Shown piece after piece: positions 26,281-35,204 of a stretch of 64,000 bases of DNA (positions are counted from its first letter, which is position 1; each line of letters starts with the position of its first letter). The notes under the pieces were generated by a model, which saw only the letters and a list, made by a program, of their open reading frames with translations, had not been told where the DNA came from and ran no database searches. A program made the translations under genes and the position numbers. This DNA comes from an uncultured Candidatus Melainabacteria bacterium (GTDB lineage Bacteria > Cyanobacteriota > Vampirovibrionia > Gastranaerophilales > Gastranaerophilaceae), in the NCBI GenBank assembly GCA_947364235.1, contig CANARY010000002.1:124001-188000 (forward strand), given 5' to 3'.

Positions 26281-29200
26281 ATTTAAGTTTAATTATGATT
26301 TTTTAAAGAAAAATGCGACAGCTGGAAGCTGGAGACGCGGTTATGAGCTGTTTCAAAAAGACATGATCTTGGAAGCTTATCCTGAAAAAAACTTTTTTAA
26401 ATCAAGAATAAAAGGTAATTATCAGGATTTTTATGTTACGGATTTAATTTTCAAGAAAAATAAAATTGAGGCAAGATGTAATTGTCCTTTAAAAGAAGAA
26501 TGGTGTAAACACTCTGTAGCAGCTGCTCTTAAAGCAATTGAAGAAGGTGCTTATGAAAAATGGATGCAGGAGAAATATGATGTTCAGCCTGATTTATCTG
26601 ATACTGATACTGCTTTGACTGAACAGCCTCAAGGAAGCTATATTTTCCATTTTAATCCGAAAAGGCGCCAGAACTTTTTTTCAATACTTGTTAGAGATAG
26701 AGCAACGAATAAAATTGTACGCTCAATTGAAAATATTTTGCGTGCTTTAATTGAGCTTCAAAAAAATGATTCAAACTTTGAGCTTAATGAATCGCAAAAG
26801 GCTGAACTTGATTTGTTTCAGACTTTGCTGAAGATTTCTAAACAGGACAAAAAAGCCGGATGGTATGATATTCCTATAACTAAGTTTGCTCCTGTATTTC
26901 CTTTAATGGCTCAGCTTGATGAAGTTTTGGATGAAAAAACAAAAGAAAGAATTAAATTTACAGAGGATACTTGGAGCTTAAACCTTGATGTATCCACTAC
27001 TAATGTAAATGGTGCTACAAATATTGTGCTTGAGCTTTTCTGGACTCGTCCGGATAAAGAAGGATTTATTCCTTTTGAAGAAGTTAAGTATTTTTCACGC
27101 CAGATTAAATGGGGAAGATATAAAAATCTCATATTCCCTATAAATATTGCGATGAATGAACTTCCTCAAAGCATAATTAAGTCAACTTTTACTGATTTAA
27201 AAGAAGCTGACGGCGGAAAGTTTGTTTATGAAGAGCTTCCGCATTTGCAGGATATAATGAATGTTTCTATTGCAGAAAATATCAGCAAGCTTTTACTTGA
27301 CCACAAACCTCCTTTGAATGTTGTGACTTTGGGAATTGATTATGACCAGTCTTTGAAGGCTTCGCTTGAGTTTGATTATTCAGGCGTCAGAGTTCCATAT
27401 ACAAAGAGCAAAGAAAAATCACCTTATCTTTCTGTAAAAAGTCAGGAACAGGATGGGCTTGTTTATTGGATTAAAAGAGATTATGAACATGAGCAAAGAG
27501 CGTACAATATGCTTCTTGCCTGCAAATTTGTTCCAATGCAGACTAATAACCTTGCTTTAGAAAAAGAAAACGCAATTGATTTTTATAATTACTATATAAA
27601 ACAAGCTGGTGATGACTGGAAGTTTGAAGAGCATGATGATATGAATTTCTTTAAGCTTATGGAGCAGGATTTTAAAATGTGTGCGAAAGTTGATTTTTCG
27701 GAAGAATCAATTGACAGCATGGAAATCCAGCTTTTCGGTCAGGTCGGGGATGAAGTAATTGATTTTGATGATATTTATGACACTATTCAGAGCGGTGAAA
27801 AATATGCAAGAGTGCGCAGTATGGGATTTGTTGAATATCCGGCGCAGAGCATTTACCAGATAATGCGCTCATTCAACTCGTTTGATGCTTATAGAAACAA
27901 TGAAAATAAATTTTTGGTTAAAACGTACCGTGTTGGTTTGATTACTGAGCTTCAAAATCAGGGTTTTGATCTTATTTTAAGCGAAAAATTTCAAAAATTC
28001 TGGGATCAAATTTCAACTTTTTCAACTTCTTCAGAAGGGGTTGAAATTCCAAAAGGAGTTAATGCAGAGTTTCGTGAATATCAGGTTAAAGGTTTCCACT
28101 GGCTGTGGTTCTTATATCAGTATGGTTTGAACGGGATTCTTGCTGATGATATGGGGCTTGGTAAAACTTTACAGGCTTTGAGTCTGCTTCAGAAAGCAAA
28201 AGAAGTTGACGGGCCTCAGCCAACTCTTGTTATCGCGCCGACAACTGTTGTATTTAACTGGGAGGCTGAAATTCAGAAATTTACGCCTGAGCTTTCTTGT
28301 TTAAAACTTTCAGGACCAGAAAGAAAATCTTTATTCAAACTTATTCCTGAATATGACATTGTAATAACAAGCTATGCGCTTGTTAGACGTGATATTGCGA
28401 AGCTTAAGAAATTTAATTTTAGGTATGTAATTCTTGATGAATCTCAAAATATTAAGAATGCAATTTCACAAACCGCGCAATCTGTAAAAGAGCTTCAATC
28501 TGACCATAAACTTGCTCTTTCAGGTACTCCGATTGAAAACAAGCTTGAAGAACTTTGGTCTGTGTTTGACTTTTTAATGCCAGGATTCTTGTTCAATGCT
28601 GCTGAGTTTAATTACAGATACGTAAATCCGATTATGGAGCGTCAGGATAAGACTATTGAAAAACGTTTGAAACTTCAGATTTTCCCATTCATCTTGAGGC
28701 GTATGAAGCGCGATGTAGCGAAAGACTTGCCGGATAAAGTTGAAAACATGGCTTATTGCGAGCTTACAGATGAGCAAAGAGACTTTTATCTTGAAGTTCT
28801 TGACAGTACTAAAGAAGAGTTATTCAAAAGCATTGAGCTTAACGGACTTGAAAAAAGCAGAATGTCGATTTTCTCAGCGCTGCTTAGACTGCGTCAAATT
28901 TGCTGTCATCCTAAGCTTTATGACAAAGAACATGTTAAAGGCGTCATGAAGTCAGGTAAGTTTGAATATTTGAAAGGGATGCTTGAGCAAATTATTCAAG
29001 AAAAACACAGAGTTCTTTTATTCAGCCAATTTGTCGATATGCTTGATTTAATTAAAGGCTGGTTAGAAAGAGAAGGTATTCCTTATGAATACTTGACTGG
29101 TAAGACAAAAGACAGGCAGGCTGCTGTTGAAAACTTCAACAATAATCCGAACATTCCAATTTTCTTGATTAGCTTGAAAGCCGGCGGTACAGGTTTGAAC

Positions 29201-29464
29201 TTGACCGGAGCAGATTATGTAATCCATTACGACCCTTGGTGGAACCCGGCGGTTGAGGATCAAGCAACAGATAGAGCTTACCGTATCGGTCAGAAGAAAA
29301 AGGTATTTGTTTACAGGCTTATTACTAAGAATACTGTTGAAGAAAAAATTCAGAAGATTAAAGGACGTAAACGCGACCTTGTTGACAGCGTAGTTTCTAT
29401 TGATAGAAATATTACTAAATCGCTTACAATGGACGATTTGAAAGAAATCTTCTCTGTAGAATAA
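26273..29464 (+). CDS. SNF2/Swi2-family helicase with N-terminal SWIM zinc finger
   Basis: A DNA-dependent ATPase of the SNF2 superfamily, 1063 residues. A SWIM zinc finger near the start (CNCPLKEEWCKH) precedes a long middle region (about 90-590) of bacterial SNF2-associated domains. The ATPase core has ADDMGLGKTLQAL (Walker A), LDESQNIKN (DESQ in place of DEAH), LALSGTPIENKLEELWS, and the C-lobe with LFSQFVDMLD, SLKAGGTGLNLTGA, HYDPWWNPAVEDQATDRAYRIGQ. These enzymes move along or remodel nucleoprotein (RNA polymerase recycling RapA-like or defence roles). The ATG at 26273 was chosen over TTG at 26243 because the latter lies in the leader ORF. It is isolated, with no methylase or nuclease partner. 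Confidence 0.92.
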   Translation: MSEFKFNYDFLKKNATAGSWRRGYELFQKDMILEAYPEKNFFKSRIKGNYQDFYVTDLIFKKNKIEARCNCPLKEEWCKHSVAAALKAIEEGAYEKWMQEKYDVQPDLSDTDTALTEQPQGSYIFHFNPKRRQNFFSILVRDRATNKIVRSIENILRALIELQKNDSNFELNESQKAELDLFQTLLKISKQDKKAGWYDIPITKFAPVFPLMAQLDEVLDEKTKERIKFTEDTWSLNLDVSTTNVNGATNIVLELFWTRPDKEGFIPFEEVKYFSRQIKWGRYKNLIFPINIAMNELPQSIIKSTFTDLKEADGGKFVYEELPHLQDIMNVSIAENISKLLLDHKPPLNVVTLGIDYDQSLKASLEFDYSGVRVPYTKSKEKSPYLSVKSQEQDGLVYWIKRDYEHEQRAYNMLLACKFVPMQTNNLALEKENAIDFYNYYIKQAGDDWKFEEHDDMNFFKLMEQDFKMCAKVDFSEESIDSMEIQLFGQVGDEVIDFDDIYDTIQSGEKYARVRSMGFVEYPAQSIYQIMRSFNSFDAYRNNENKFLVKTYRVGLITELQNQGFDLILSEKFQKFWDQISTFSTSSEGVEIPKGVNAEFREYQVKGFHWLWFLYQYGLNGILADDMGLGKTLQALSLLQKAKEVDGPQPTLVIAPTTVVFNWEAEIQKFTPELSCLKLSGPERKSLFKLIPEYDIVITSYALVRRDIAKLKKFNFRYVILDESQNIKNAISQTAQSVKELQSDHKLALSGTPIENKLEELWSVFDFLMPGFLFNAAEFNYRYVNPIMERQDKTIEKRLKLQIFPFILRRMKRDVAKDLPDKVENMAYCELTDEQRDFYLEVLDSTKEELFKSIELNGLEKSRMSIFSALLRLRQICCHPKLYDKEHVKGVMKSGKFEYLKGMLEQIIQEKHRVLLFSQFVDMLDLIKGWLEREGIPYEYLTGKTKDRQAAVENFNNNPNIPIFLISLKAGGTGLNLTGADYVIHYDPWWNPAVEDQATDRAYRIGQKKKVFVYRLITKNTVEEKIQKIKGRKRDLVDSVVSIDRNITKSLTMDDLKEIFSVE

Positions 29465-29465
29465 G

Positions 29466-30209
29466 TTATTTTACAAGATTCACAGCACGTAGTTTTGCTA
29501 TTCTTGAATGGAAATTTTTGTTAAAATTATCAGGCAGGTCAAGGAACTTTTTGTCTTTTTTCGAAAGATTTCTTATGAGGTTTTTTATAGCTGCTATGTA
29601 TTTGTTTGTATAATTTTCTTCTCCATCCAGGTAAATATGTGATAAAACAGGAGGAGCAGATGGTTCTTTAGGATTTGCCAGATAATTCATTGTAACGGCG
29701 AGATCTGTTCTGTGAAGTCCTAAACAGCAAGCCATGTAATATTTTCCGCATTCCATAAGCTTGAAAAAGTATGGGAGTTTTTGGATAAAACTATGAATAT
29801 TTTCTTTTCTTTCTTGTGGAGGCAATTTGTCTGCAAATGGCGGATTAAAAACAGGCATATTTAGGTTGAGCTTGAAATTTATGTAATCAAGTCCGTTTTG
29901 CCTGCAGGCTTCTGCATATTTTGACGTGTCATTGCTTTCGCTTCTTAAATCAATTACTTTATCGATTCCGCTGTTTTTGATTTCTTTTAGTATTATTGGA
30001 TTATGATTAGCAAGAGTTGCTCCTCTGACAGATTTTGAGTCAACGAGCCTAAAATGCGAAATATTTAAGTTTTTAAGCTTTATAAAATCAATATCATCGC
30101 TGCTTTGGACAAATTCATCAGGTTCTGGAACGTTATCGCAGAAATAAATACTAAAGCTTTTGAAATTTATATTATTGAGTTTGTGATGATGGATGGGATT
30201 GATTTTCAT
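29466..30209 (-). CDS. dual-specificity/tyrosine phosphatase-like protein
   Basis: A 247-residue protein with the cysteine-phosphatase pattern: RGATLANHNPI, KNSGIDKVIDLRSE, and a P-loop-like C-x5-R in YYMACCLGLHRTDL. The usual His before the catalytic Cys is Ala here, and two cysteines adjoin, so activity is uncertain. The N-terminus (residues 1-20) contains INFKSF, similar to the SFKG in the 36404-37099 protein. It is convergent with the helicase and lies four bases after ruvC on the same strand. Substrate unknown; lipid/protein phosphatase or pseudophosphatase are all possible. Confidence 0.65.
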   Translation of the reverse strand: MKINPIHHHKLNNINFKSFSIYFCDNVPEPDEFVQSSDDIDFIKLKNLNISHFRLVDSKSVRGATLANHNPIILKEIKNSGIDKVIDLRSESNDTSKYAEACRQNGLDYINFKLNLNMPVFNPPFADKLPPQERKENIHSFIQKLPYFFKLMECGKYYMACCLGLHRTDLAVTMNYLANPKEPSAPPVLSHIYLDGEENYTNKYIAAIKNLIRNLSKKDKKFLDLPDNFNKNFHSRIAKLRAVNLVK

Positions 30210-30212
30210 ATT

Positions 30213-30683
30213 TTAAATACCTGATCGGGAATGGCATATTGCAATTGCAATTGCGTCGACTGTGTCGTCGAGTTTAGGCAGCTTGTCTGTTTCCAGTGAA
30301 ATCTTAACCATTTGTTCGACTTCTTTTTTATCAGCTCTGCCATATCCTGTAAGAACTTGTTTTACTTGCATCGGCGTGTAGCTGTAAGTTGGAATATTAA
30401 GCTTTTCTAAAACAGTTAGAATAACCCCTCTGGCTTCAGCTACCGGAATAACTGTTTTCTGGTTTTTGAAGAAAAATAGCTCTTCAACTGATGCGCAGTC
30501 AGGTTTATATTTCTCAACGACTGTTGTAAGGTCGTTATATATTTCTAAAAGCCTTTTTGAGTCTGTGAGATTTTTGTCTGTTTGTATTGAACCTGAAGTT
30601 AAGAGCTCTATATTATCTCCGCAGGTTTCAATAAGGCCGTATCCGACGATTGCCATACCAGGATCTATTCCTAAAATTTTCAT
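30213..30683 (-). CDS. ruvC: crossover junction endodeoxyribonuclease RuvC
   Basis: Holliday-junction resolvase, 156 residues. The first catalytic Asp is in LGIDPGMAIVGYG (residue 7), the Glu in SVEELFFFKN, and the last acidic pair in LDDTVDAIAIAI. QVKQVLTGYGRADK is the DNA-binding helix region. Full length for the family. ruvA and ruvB are not in the window. The phosphatase-like gene starts four bases after its stop. Confidence 0.96.
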   Translation of the reverse strand: MKILGIDPGMAIVGYGLIETCGDNIELLTSGSIQTDKNLTDSKRLLEIYNDLTTVVEKYKPDCASVEELFFFKNQKTVIPVAEARGVILTVLEKLNIPTYSYTPMQVKQVLTGYGRADKKEVEQMVKISLETDKLPKLDDTVDAIAIAICHSRSGI

Positions 30684-30767
30684 AAATTAAGTATAGCATA
30701 AAATTTTTAAGACAAAGTTTATTCTTTGTGGTACTATGTTTTTGTACGAAAAAGAAAAGGTTTTTTC

Positions 30768-31838
30768 ATGGAAAAAGAAATGATTATAGGGATTCCTCGC
30801 GGTATGTCGTTTTACAATAACTATCCATATTGGTATGGGTTTTTTACTGCTTTGGGAATAAAAATAGTTTTATCAGATCCGACAACAAAACAAACAATGT
30901 CAGATGGTTCAGCTCTTGTTGTAACTGAAACTTGTCTGCCTGTAAAAATATATCTGGGGCATATTTTAAACTTGATTTCTAAAGGTGTAAAAAATATTTT
31001 TGTACCTTCTCTGCAGTCAGTTGCTCCTAAGATTTATAATTGTTCTAAAATCAGAGGTTTGCCTGATTTGGTTAGAAATGTTATAAAAGCTGATGTTAAT
31101 ATTATCGAGCCTACTCTTGATAAATCTGCAAAACACGGCGGTCTATATACTTTTTTAACTGAAGCTGCTGCTCCATTTGGTATTACTGATATGGAAGAAA
31201 TTAAAAAAGCTTCAAAACAGGGATGGAAAGTTTATAATAATTTTCTTGTAATGATGCGTTCAGGAATGAGCTATAAAAAGGCAATGAATTATGCACTTCA
31301 AGGAAAAGTGTTCATCGAAAACCCTTCTAATTCGGCTCCAATAAATGTAGCACTTGTTTCTCACGGCTATAATATTTACGATGATAGAGCGTGTATGAAG
31401 ATTTTTGAAAAACTTGAAAAAATGGATGTAAAAGTTTTCACTTCACTTCAGCTGACTGATGAACAAATGGAAGAAGGTATTGCTTCTCTTGGTCAAAAAC
31501 GTTATTGGGCAAATGAGTTTGAGATGACCGGTACAGCAGGGCACTATTTGAAAGATAATAAAATAGACGGTATTGTGACTTTGAATGCTTTCGGCTGCGG
31601 ACCGGACTCTTTGATGATTGAAAGAATTACCAGAAAAGCAAAAGAAGCTGGAAAACCGCTTTTGTCTCTTACTATTGATGAACATACAGGAGAAGCCGGT
31701 TTTATTACACGTCTTGAAGCGTTTATAGATATGCTTTTCCGTAAAAAACGTTCAAAAATTATTAATAAAATTTCAATGACTGAGTATGATTATGTTCCTC
31801 AGACAAATATCTGCGACGGCTTATTTATAGAAAAATAG
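30768..31838 (+). CDS. acyl-CoA dehydratase activase-related protein (DUF2229)
   Basis: A 356-residue member of the family linked to 2-hydroxyglutaryl-CoA dehydratase activators. Cysteine-containing motifs VVTETCLPVKIYLGH, IYNCSKIRGLPD and AFGCGPDS are the usual conserved sites, likely holding an Fe-S cluster. The N-terminus (IGIPRGMSFYNNYPYW) matches DUF2229. No activase ASKHA subunit or dehydratase is next to it, so the substrate is not known. AAAGG precedes the ATG at 30768; the open frame upstream lacks one. It ends 12 bases before a MacB-like permease. Confidence 0.8.
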   Translation: MEKEMIIGIPRGMSFYNNYPYWYGFFTALGIKIVLSDPTTKQTMSDGSALVVTETCLPVKIYLGHILNLISKGVKNIFVPSLQSVAPKIYNCSKIRGLPDLVRNVIKADVNIIEPTLDKSAKHGGLYTFLTEAAAPFGITDMEEIKKASKQGWKVYNNFLVMMRSGMSYKKAMNYALQGKVFIENPSNSAPINVALVSHGYNIYDDRACMKIFEKLEKMDVKVFTSLQLTDEQMEEGIASLGQKRYWANEFEMTGTAGHYLKDNKIDGIVTLNAFGCGPDSLMIERITRKAKEAGKPLLSLTIDEHTGEAGFITRLEAFIDMLFRKKRSKIINKISMTEYDYVPQTNICDGLFIEK

Positions 31839-31850
31839 GAGCTGTTTTGA

Positions 31851-33080
31851 ATGCTCGATTTTAAATCAACATTAAAGATGGCGGTAAATTCGCTAAAAGT
31901 CAATATGCTTCGCTCAGCTCTTACAAGCCTTGGCGTAATTATTGGCGTAAGTGCTGTTATTATTATGCTTGCAGTAGGTACAGGTGCAAGTAAAAAAGTT
32001 ACTGAGAATATGGAGGCGATGGGCACAAACATTTTAACAGTGCGTTCGGCTTCTGCAAAAACAGGCGGGGTCCACATGGGAATGGGGACAAAGCCTACTT
32101 TGACTTCAAAAGATGCTCTTGCTATCCAAAAAAGTGCACGCGGAATACTTGCAATTTCGACTTTGTCATCTGAAGGTAAGCAGCTGACTTATGGAAACCA
32201 GAACTGGTCTGCAACTGTGTATGGAATTCAGCCTGCTTATTTATTTATCAAAAATTATGAAGTAGCTTCAGGCAGAGGATTTGTGCCGGAAGATTTGCAG
32301 AATAGCGCTAAAGTTACTATTCTTGGCGCAACTGTTGCGACTGAACTTTTTGGCGATGTTGATCCAATCGGTAAAGTAATAAGAGTTGGCAATATTCCGT
32401 TTAAAGTTATCGGGCTTTTGGATGCAAAAGGACAATCCGGACCTTTTGATCAGGATGATTTAATATTTATTCCTATTACGACTGCTCAAAAGAAAGTATT
32501 TGGAACAGATTTTCCGGGTACAGTAAGCCAGATTGTGATAAAAGGTCAGGATGCGGATACTTTGAATGAAACAATGGCAGATATTAATGAGATTTTGACA
32601 GCAAGGCATAATCTTGGAAAAAATCAGGATAAAGATTTTGAGATAAGAAACTCAGCAGAGTTTCAGGAAAGAATGAAATCAACTGTTCAAACTTTTGCGG
32701 TTTTACTTGCTTCAATTGCTTCTGTTTCGCTTCTGGTTGGCGGAATAGGAATTATGAATATTATGCTTGTGTCTGTAACTGAAAGAACAAAAGAAATCGG
32801 TATCAGAATGGCAATTGGTGCACGGGTAAGTGATATCAGATGGCAGTTTTTAATCGAATCTTTTCTGCTTTCAATGATAGGCGGATTGATTGGAGTAATT
32901 GTTGGAGTTCTGGGCTCTTTCTTGATAACAGTTTTTGCTCCTTCAATGACAATTTCTATATCTTTGTTTTCAATAATTCTGGCACTCGGTTTTTCAGGAC
33001 TTGTTGGTGTAGGATTTGGATATTATCCGGCTTACAAAGCATCTTTGTTAAATCCTATTGATGCACTGAGATATGAGTAG
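31851..33080 (+). CDS. MacB-like ABC transporter permease
   Basis: A 409-residue FtsX/MacB permease with the usual topology: an N-terminal helix (MLRSALTSLGVIIGVSAVIIML), a periplasmic domain (about 55-275) and three C-terminal helices including GGIGIMNIMLVSVTERTKEIGIRMAIGA and a final YYPAYKASLLNPIDALRYE. All family motifs are intact. The partner ATPase and MFP subunits are not adjacent, so it may pair with an ATPase elsewhere. MacB systems move lipoproteins, heme or antibiotics; the cargo here is unknown. It follows the activase-related gene by 12 bases. Confidence 0.9.
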   Translation: MLDFKSTLKMAVNSLKVNMLRSALTSLGVIIGVSAVIIMLAVGTGASKKVTENMEAMGTNILTVRSASAKTGGVHMGMGTKPTLTSKDALAIQKSARGILAISTLSSEGKQLTYGNQNWSATVYGIQPAYLFIKNYEVASGRGFVPEDLQNSAKVTILGATVATELFGDVDPIGKVIRVGNIPFKVIGLLDAKGQSGPFDQDDLIFIPITTAQKKVFGTDFPGTVSQIVIKGQDADTLNETMADINEILTARHNLGKNQDKDFEIRNSAEFQERMKSTVQTFAVLLASIASVSLLVGGIGIMNIMLVSVTERTKEIGIRMAIGARVSDIRWQFLIESFLLSMIGGLIGVIVGVLGSFLITVFAPSMTISISLFSIILALGFSGLVGVGFGYYPAYKASLLNPIDALRYE

Positions 33081-33185
33081 AGTTTTCTCTACTTCTCTAT
33101 ATTAAAATTTGTAAAATTTCAGGCAAAAAATCATTTTCTTTTGTTTTAATTTGTGTATAATAGAACAAAGAAAGAAAAAAGATTT

Positions 33186-34022
33186 ATGATACAGAATATA
33201 ACAACTGCACAAATTGCAAAACCAACAAACTTATGTGAAGAGATAGAGCGTTATTTACAAAAAGTTTTTGAAACTGAAATGAAGGCGCAGGGCTCTGTAC
33301 TTGTGAGCTATACCCCATTTGTTATCAAAAAAATTGCAGCTTATCTTTCCGGCAGAATTAACCTGCCTGCTTCAATTGGAATTGCCGGTGAAACAGCAAG
33401 CGGTAAATCAACAATTACAATGGATTTAATTGAAACAATTGAATCTTTTGCGTCTGAGTTTAATATAGAAAATGCTATTACAAGAGTTAATACAGACGAT
33501 TATTATTATGACCGCTCAGAAATGGTAAAAGCAGCAGGATGCTTCTCTGAGTTTGCTAAGAACTATGATTTGGATGTTCCTCAAGCTTTGGAGCTTGAGT
33601 TGATGAGCAAACATATTAAAGAATTATTGTCAGGTAAGGAAACTTATCTTCCAAAATATGACATGAGCGGAACTGCTATTCGACATGATAATTATACTTT
33701 AGCTAAGCCTTCTAAAATTATTATTTCAGAAGGTTTATTTACGCTTACAGACAAAGTTAAAGACGCGTTTGATTTCAAAATCTATGTTGATATTGCAGAA
33801 GATATCAAGAAAAAGAGGTTTTATGTGAGAGCAGAAGAACGCGGGCTTGGCGATTCTGCAGATATTATTTACAAAAATGCCAATGAAAAAGCTGAAGTTC
33901 ATATTAGACCTTGCAAACAACAAGCAGATATTGTGCTTTCAGGAGCAGCTGATAGAATTAAGTACAAAAACTTCTTGAATAAAATCATTGCTGTTATTCA
34001 AGAGCTTCATTACGCTGAATAA
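33186..34022 (+). CDS. uridine kinase / phosphoribulokinase-family P-loop kinase
   Basis: A 278-residue kinase-like protein. Walker A is GIAGETASGKSTIT, followed by a DDYYYD motif (nucleoside-binding Asp region) and IISEGLF, then VDIAEDIKKKRFYVRAEERG. This is the uridine kinase/PRK fold. It is longer than uridine kinases, with an unusual N-terminal helical extension (1-60). Substrate not established. The ATG at 33186 follows an A/G-rich leader and TATAAT lies some 25 bases upstream. Its last 29 bases overlap trmD on the opposite strand. Confidence 0.75.
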   Translation: MIQNITTAQIAKPTNLCEEIERYLQKVFETEMKAQGSVLVSYTPFVIKKIAAYLSGRINLPASIGIAGETASGKSTITMDLIETIESFASEFNIENAITRVNTDDYYYDRSEMVKAAGCFSEFAKNYDLDVPQALELELMSKHIKELLSGKETYLPKYDMSGTAIRHDNYTLAKPSKIIISEGLFTLTDKVKDAFDFKIYVDIAEDIKKKRFYVRAEERGLGDSADIIYKNANEKAEVHIRPCKQQADIVLSGAADRIKYKNFLNKIIAVIQELHYAE

Positions 34023-34695
34023 ATTTTTCGTATAAATCAGGACGCTTTGTTTTTGTTCTTAGGATTTTTTGCTCCATACGAAATTCTTCAATAAGCTTAT
34101 GGTTTCCGTTTAAGAGTACTTCCGGTACTTCTAAACCCATATACTCACGCGGTTTTGTGTAATGCGGGTACTCTAAAAGTCCGTCTGCAAAACTATCATC
34201 ATGAGCAGATTCAATCTTTCCTAAAGTACCTTCGATTTTTCGTGAAACACTATCAATTACGCAAAGAGAAGGAAGTTCTCCTCCTGTAAGAACAAAATCT
34301 CCGATAGAAATTTCTCTCGGTTTAATAATTTCTCTTATTCTTTCGTCAAAACCTTCATAATGTCCGCATAAAATTATGACCTGCTCATATTGGGCAAGCT
34401 CATTCGAAATTGTGTCATTGAAAGGCTCTCCTTGAGGTGTCATCATTAAAGTAATACTATTTTGGCATTTTTCTACTGATTTGTAAGCATCCACATAAGG
34501 CTGCGGCATCAAAACCATGCCTGCTCCTCCGCCATAAGGAGTGTCATCAACTTTTTTATGTTTGTCAATTGTGAAATCGCGTGGATTAATCGTATTTACA
34601 GCGATTATACCTTCATCTGATGCACGTTTCATTATACTGAAATCCATGTGCGATTGGATTAATTCAGGAAATAAAGTGAGAACATCAAACCTCAT
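33994..34695 (-). CDS. trmD: tRNA (guanine-37-N1)-methyltransferase
   Basis: SPOUT-fold methyltransferase that makes m1G37 and prevents frameshifting. The 233 residues have MRFDVLTLFPELI, KKVDDTPYGGGAGM, the knot segments CGHYEGFDERI and IGDFVLTGGE, and the C-terminal YTKPREYMGLEVPEVL. It overlaps rimM by four bases, the usual rimM-trmD order. The stop lies inside the convergent kinase gene (29-base overlap). Confidence 0.97.
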   Translation of the reverse strand: MRFDVLTLFPELIQSHMDFSIMKRASDEGIIAVNTINPRDFTIDKHKKVDDTPYGGGAGMVLMPQPYVDAYKSVEKCQNSITLMMTPQGEPFNDTISNELAQYEQVIILCGHYEGFDERIREIIKPREISIGDFVLTGGELPSLCVIDSVSRKIEGTLGKIESAHDDSFADGLLEYPHYTKPREYMGLEVPEVLLNGNHKLIEEFRMEQKILRTKTKRPDLYEKFIQRNEALE

Positions 34696-35204
34696 GTGAG
34701 CAGTCCTTCAAGATTATTAATCTGAATTTTACGATTCTTTATGTCTACAGAAAGTACAATTGCTTTAACAAAAGGAACAAGACATACTTTTTTGTCGAGA
34801 TTTTTAACAGATAACAGGTCAGTTGCTCCATTATTAGAAACTCCTACTACTGCACCTACTTTTTTATCTCCGTCAAAAACGTCAAGTCCTACAAGTTCAT
34901 CAATAAGAAATTCATCTTCTTCTAGAAAATCTCTTGCTGTTTCTTCTGTAACAAAAACAAGTGCTCCTTTGTAAGCTAAAATAGCATTTAAAGAATCAAT
35001 GCCTTTAAACTTAATGATTCCGCATTTAGGAGTAAATCTAAGCTTTGAAATTTCTAACTGTTTATATTCCCCATTCTGCTCTATATAAACAGTTTTAAGC
35101 TGAGAAAGAAATTCTTCTCGATTTTTTGTGTAGCCAAACTTAGCTTCACCTTGAACTCCATGAAAATTAAGAATTTTACCTACTGAAACAAAATTATTCT
35201 TCAT
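34692..35204 (-). CDS. rimM: 16S rRNA processing protein RimM
   Basis: 30S assembly factor that binds S19, 170 residues. The RimM N-terminal domain has VSVGKILNFHGVQGEAKFG and the PRC-barrel part has LVGLDVFDGDKKVGAVVGV and VPFVKAIVLSVD. The open frame goes on upstream, but those codons are a Lys/Gln-rich stretch read from another frame of the preceding gene. The ATG at 35204 with AAAGAAG before it gives a normal RimM. It overlaps the end of the zinc-ribbon protein by 11 bases. Confidence 0.94.
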   Translation of the reverse strand: MKNNFVSVGKILNFHGVQGEAKFGYTKNREEFLSQLKTVYIEQNGEYKQLEISKLRFTPKCGIIKFKGIDSLNAILAYKGALVFVTEETARDFLEEDEFLIDELVGLDVFDGDKKVGAVVGVSNNGATDLLSVKNLDKKVCLVPFVKAIVLSVDIKNRKIQINNLEGLLT

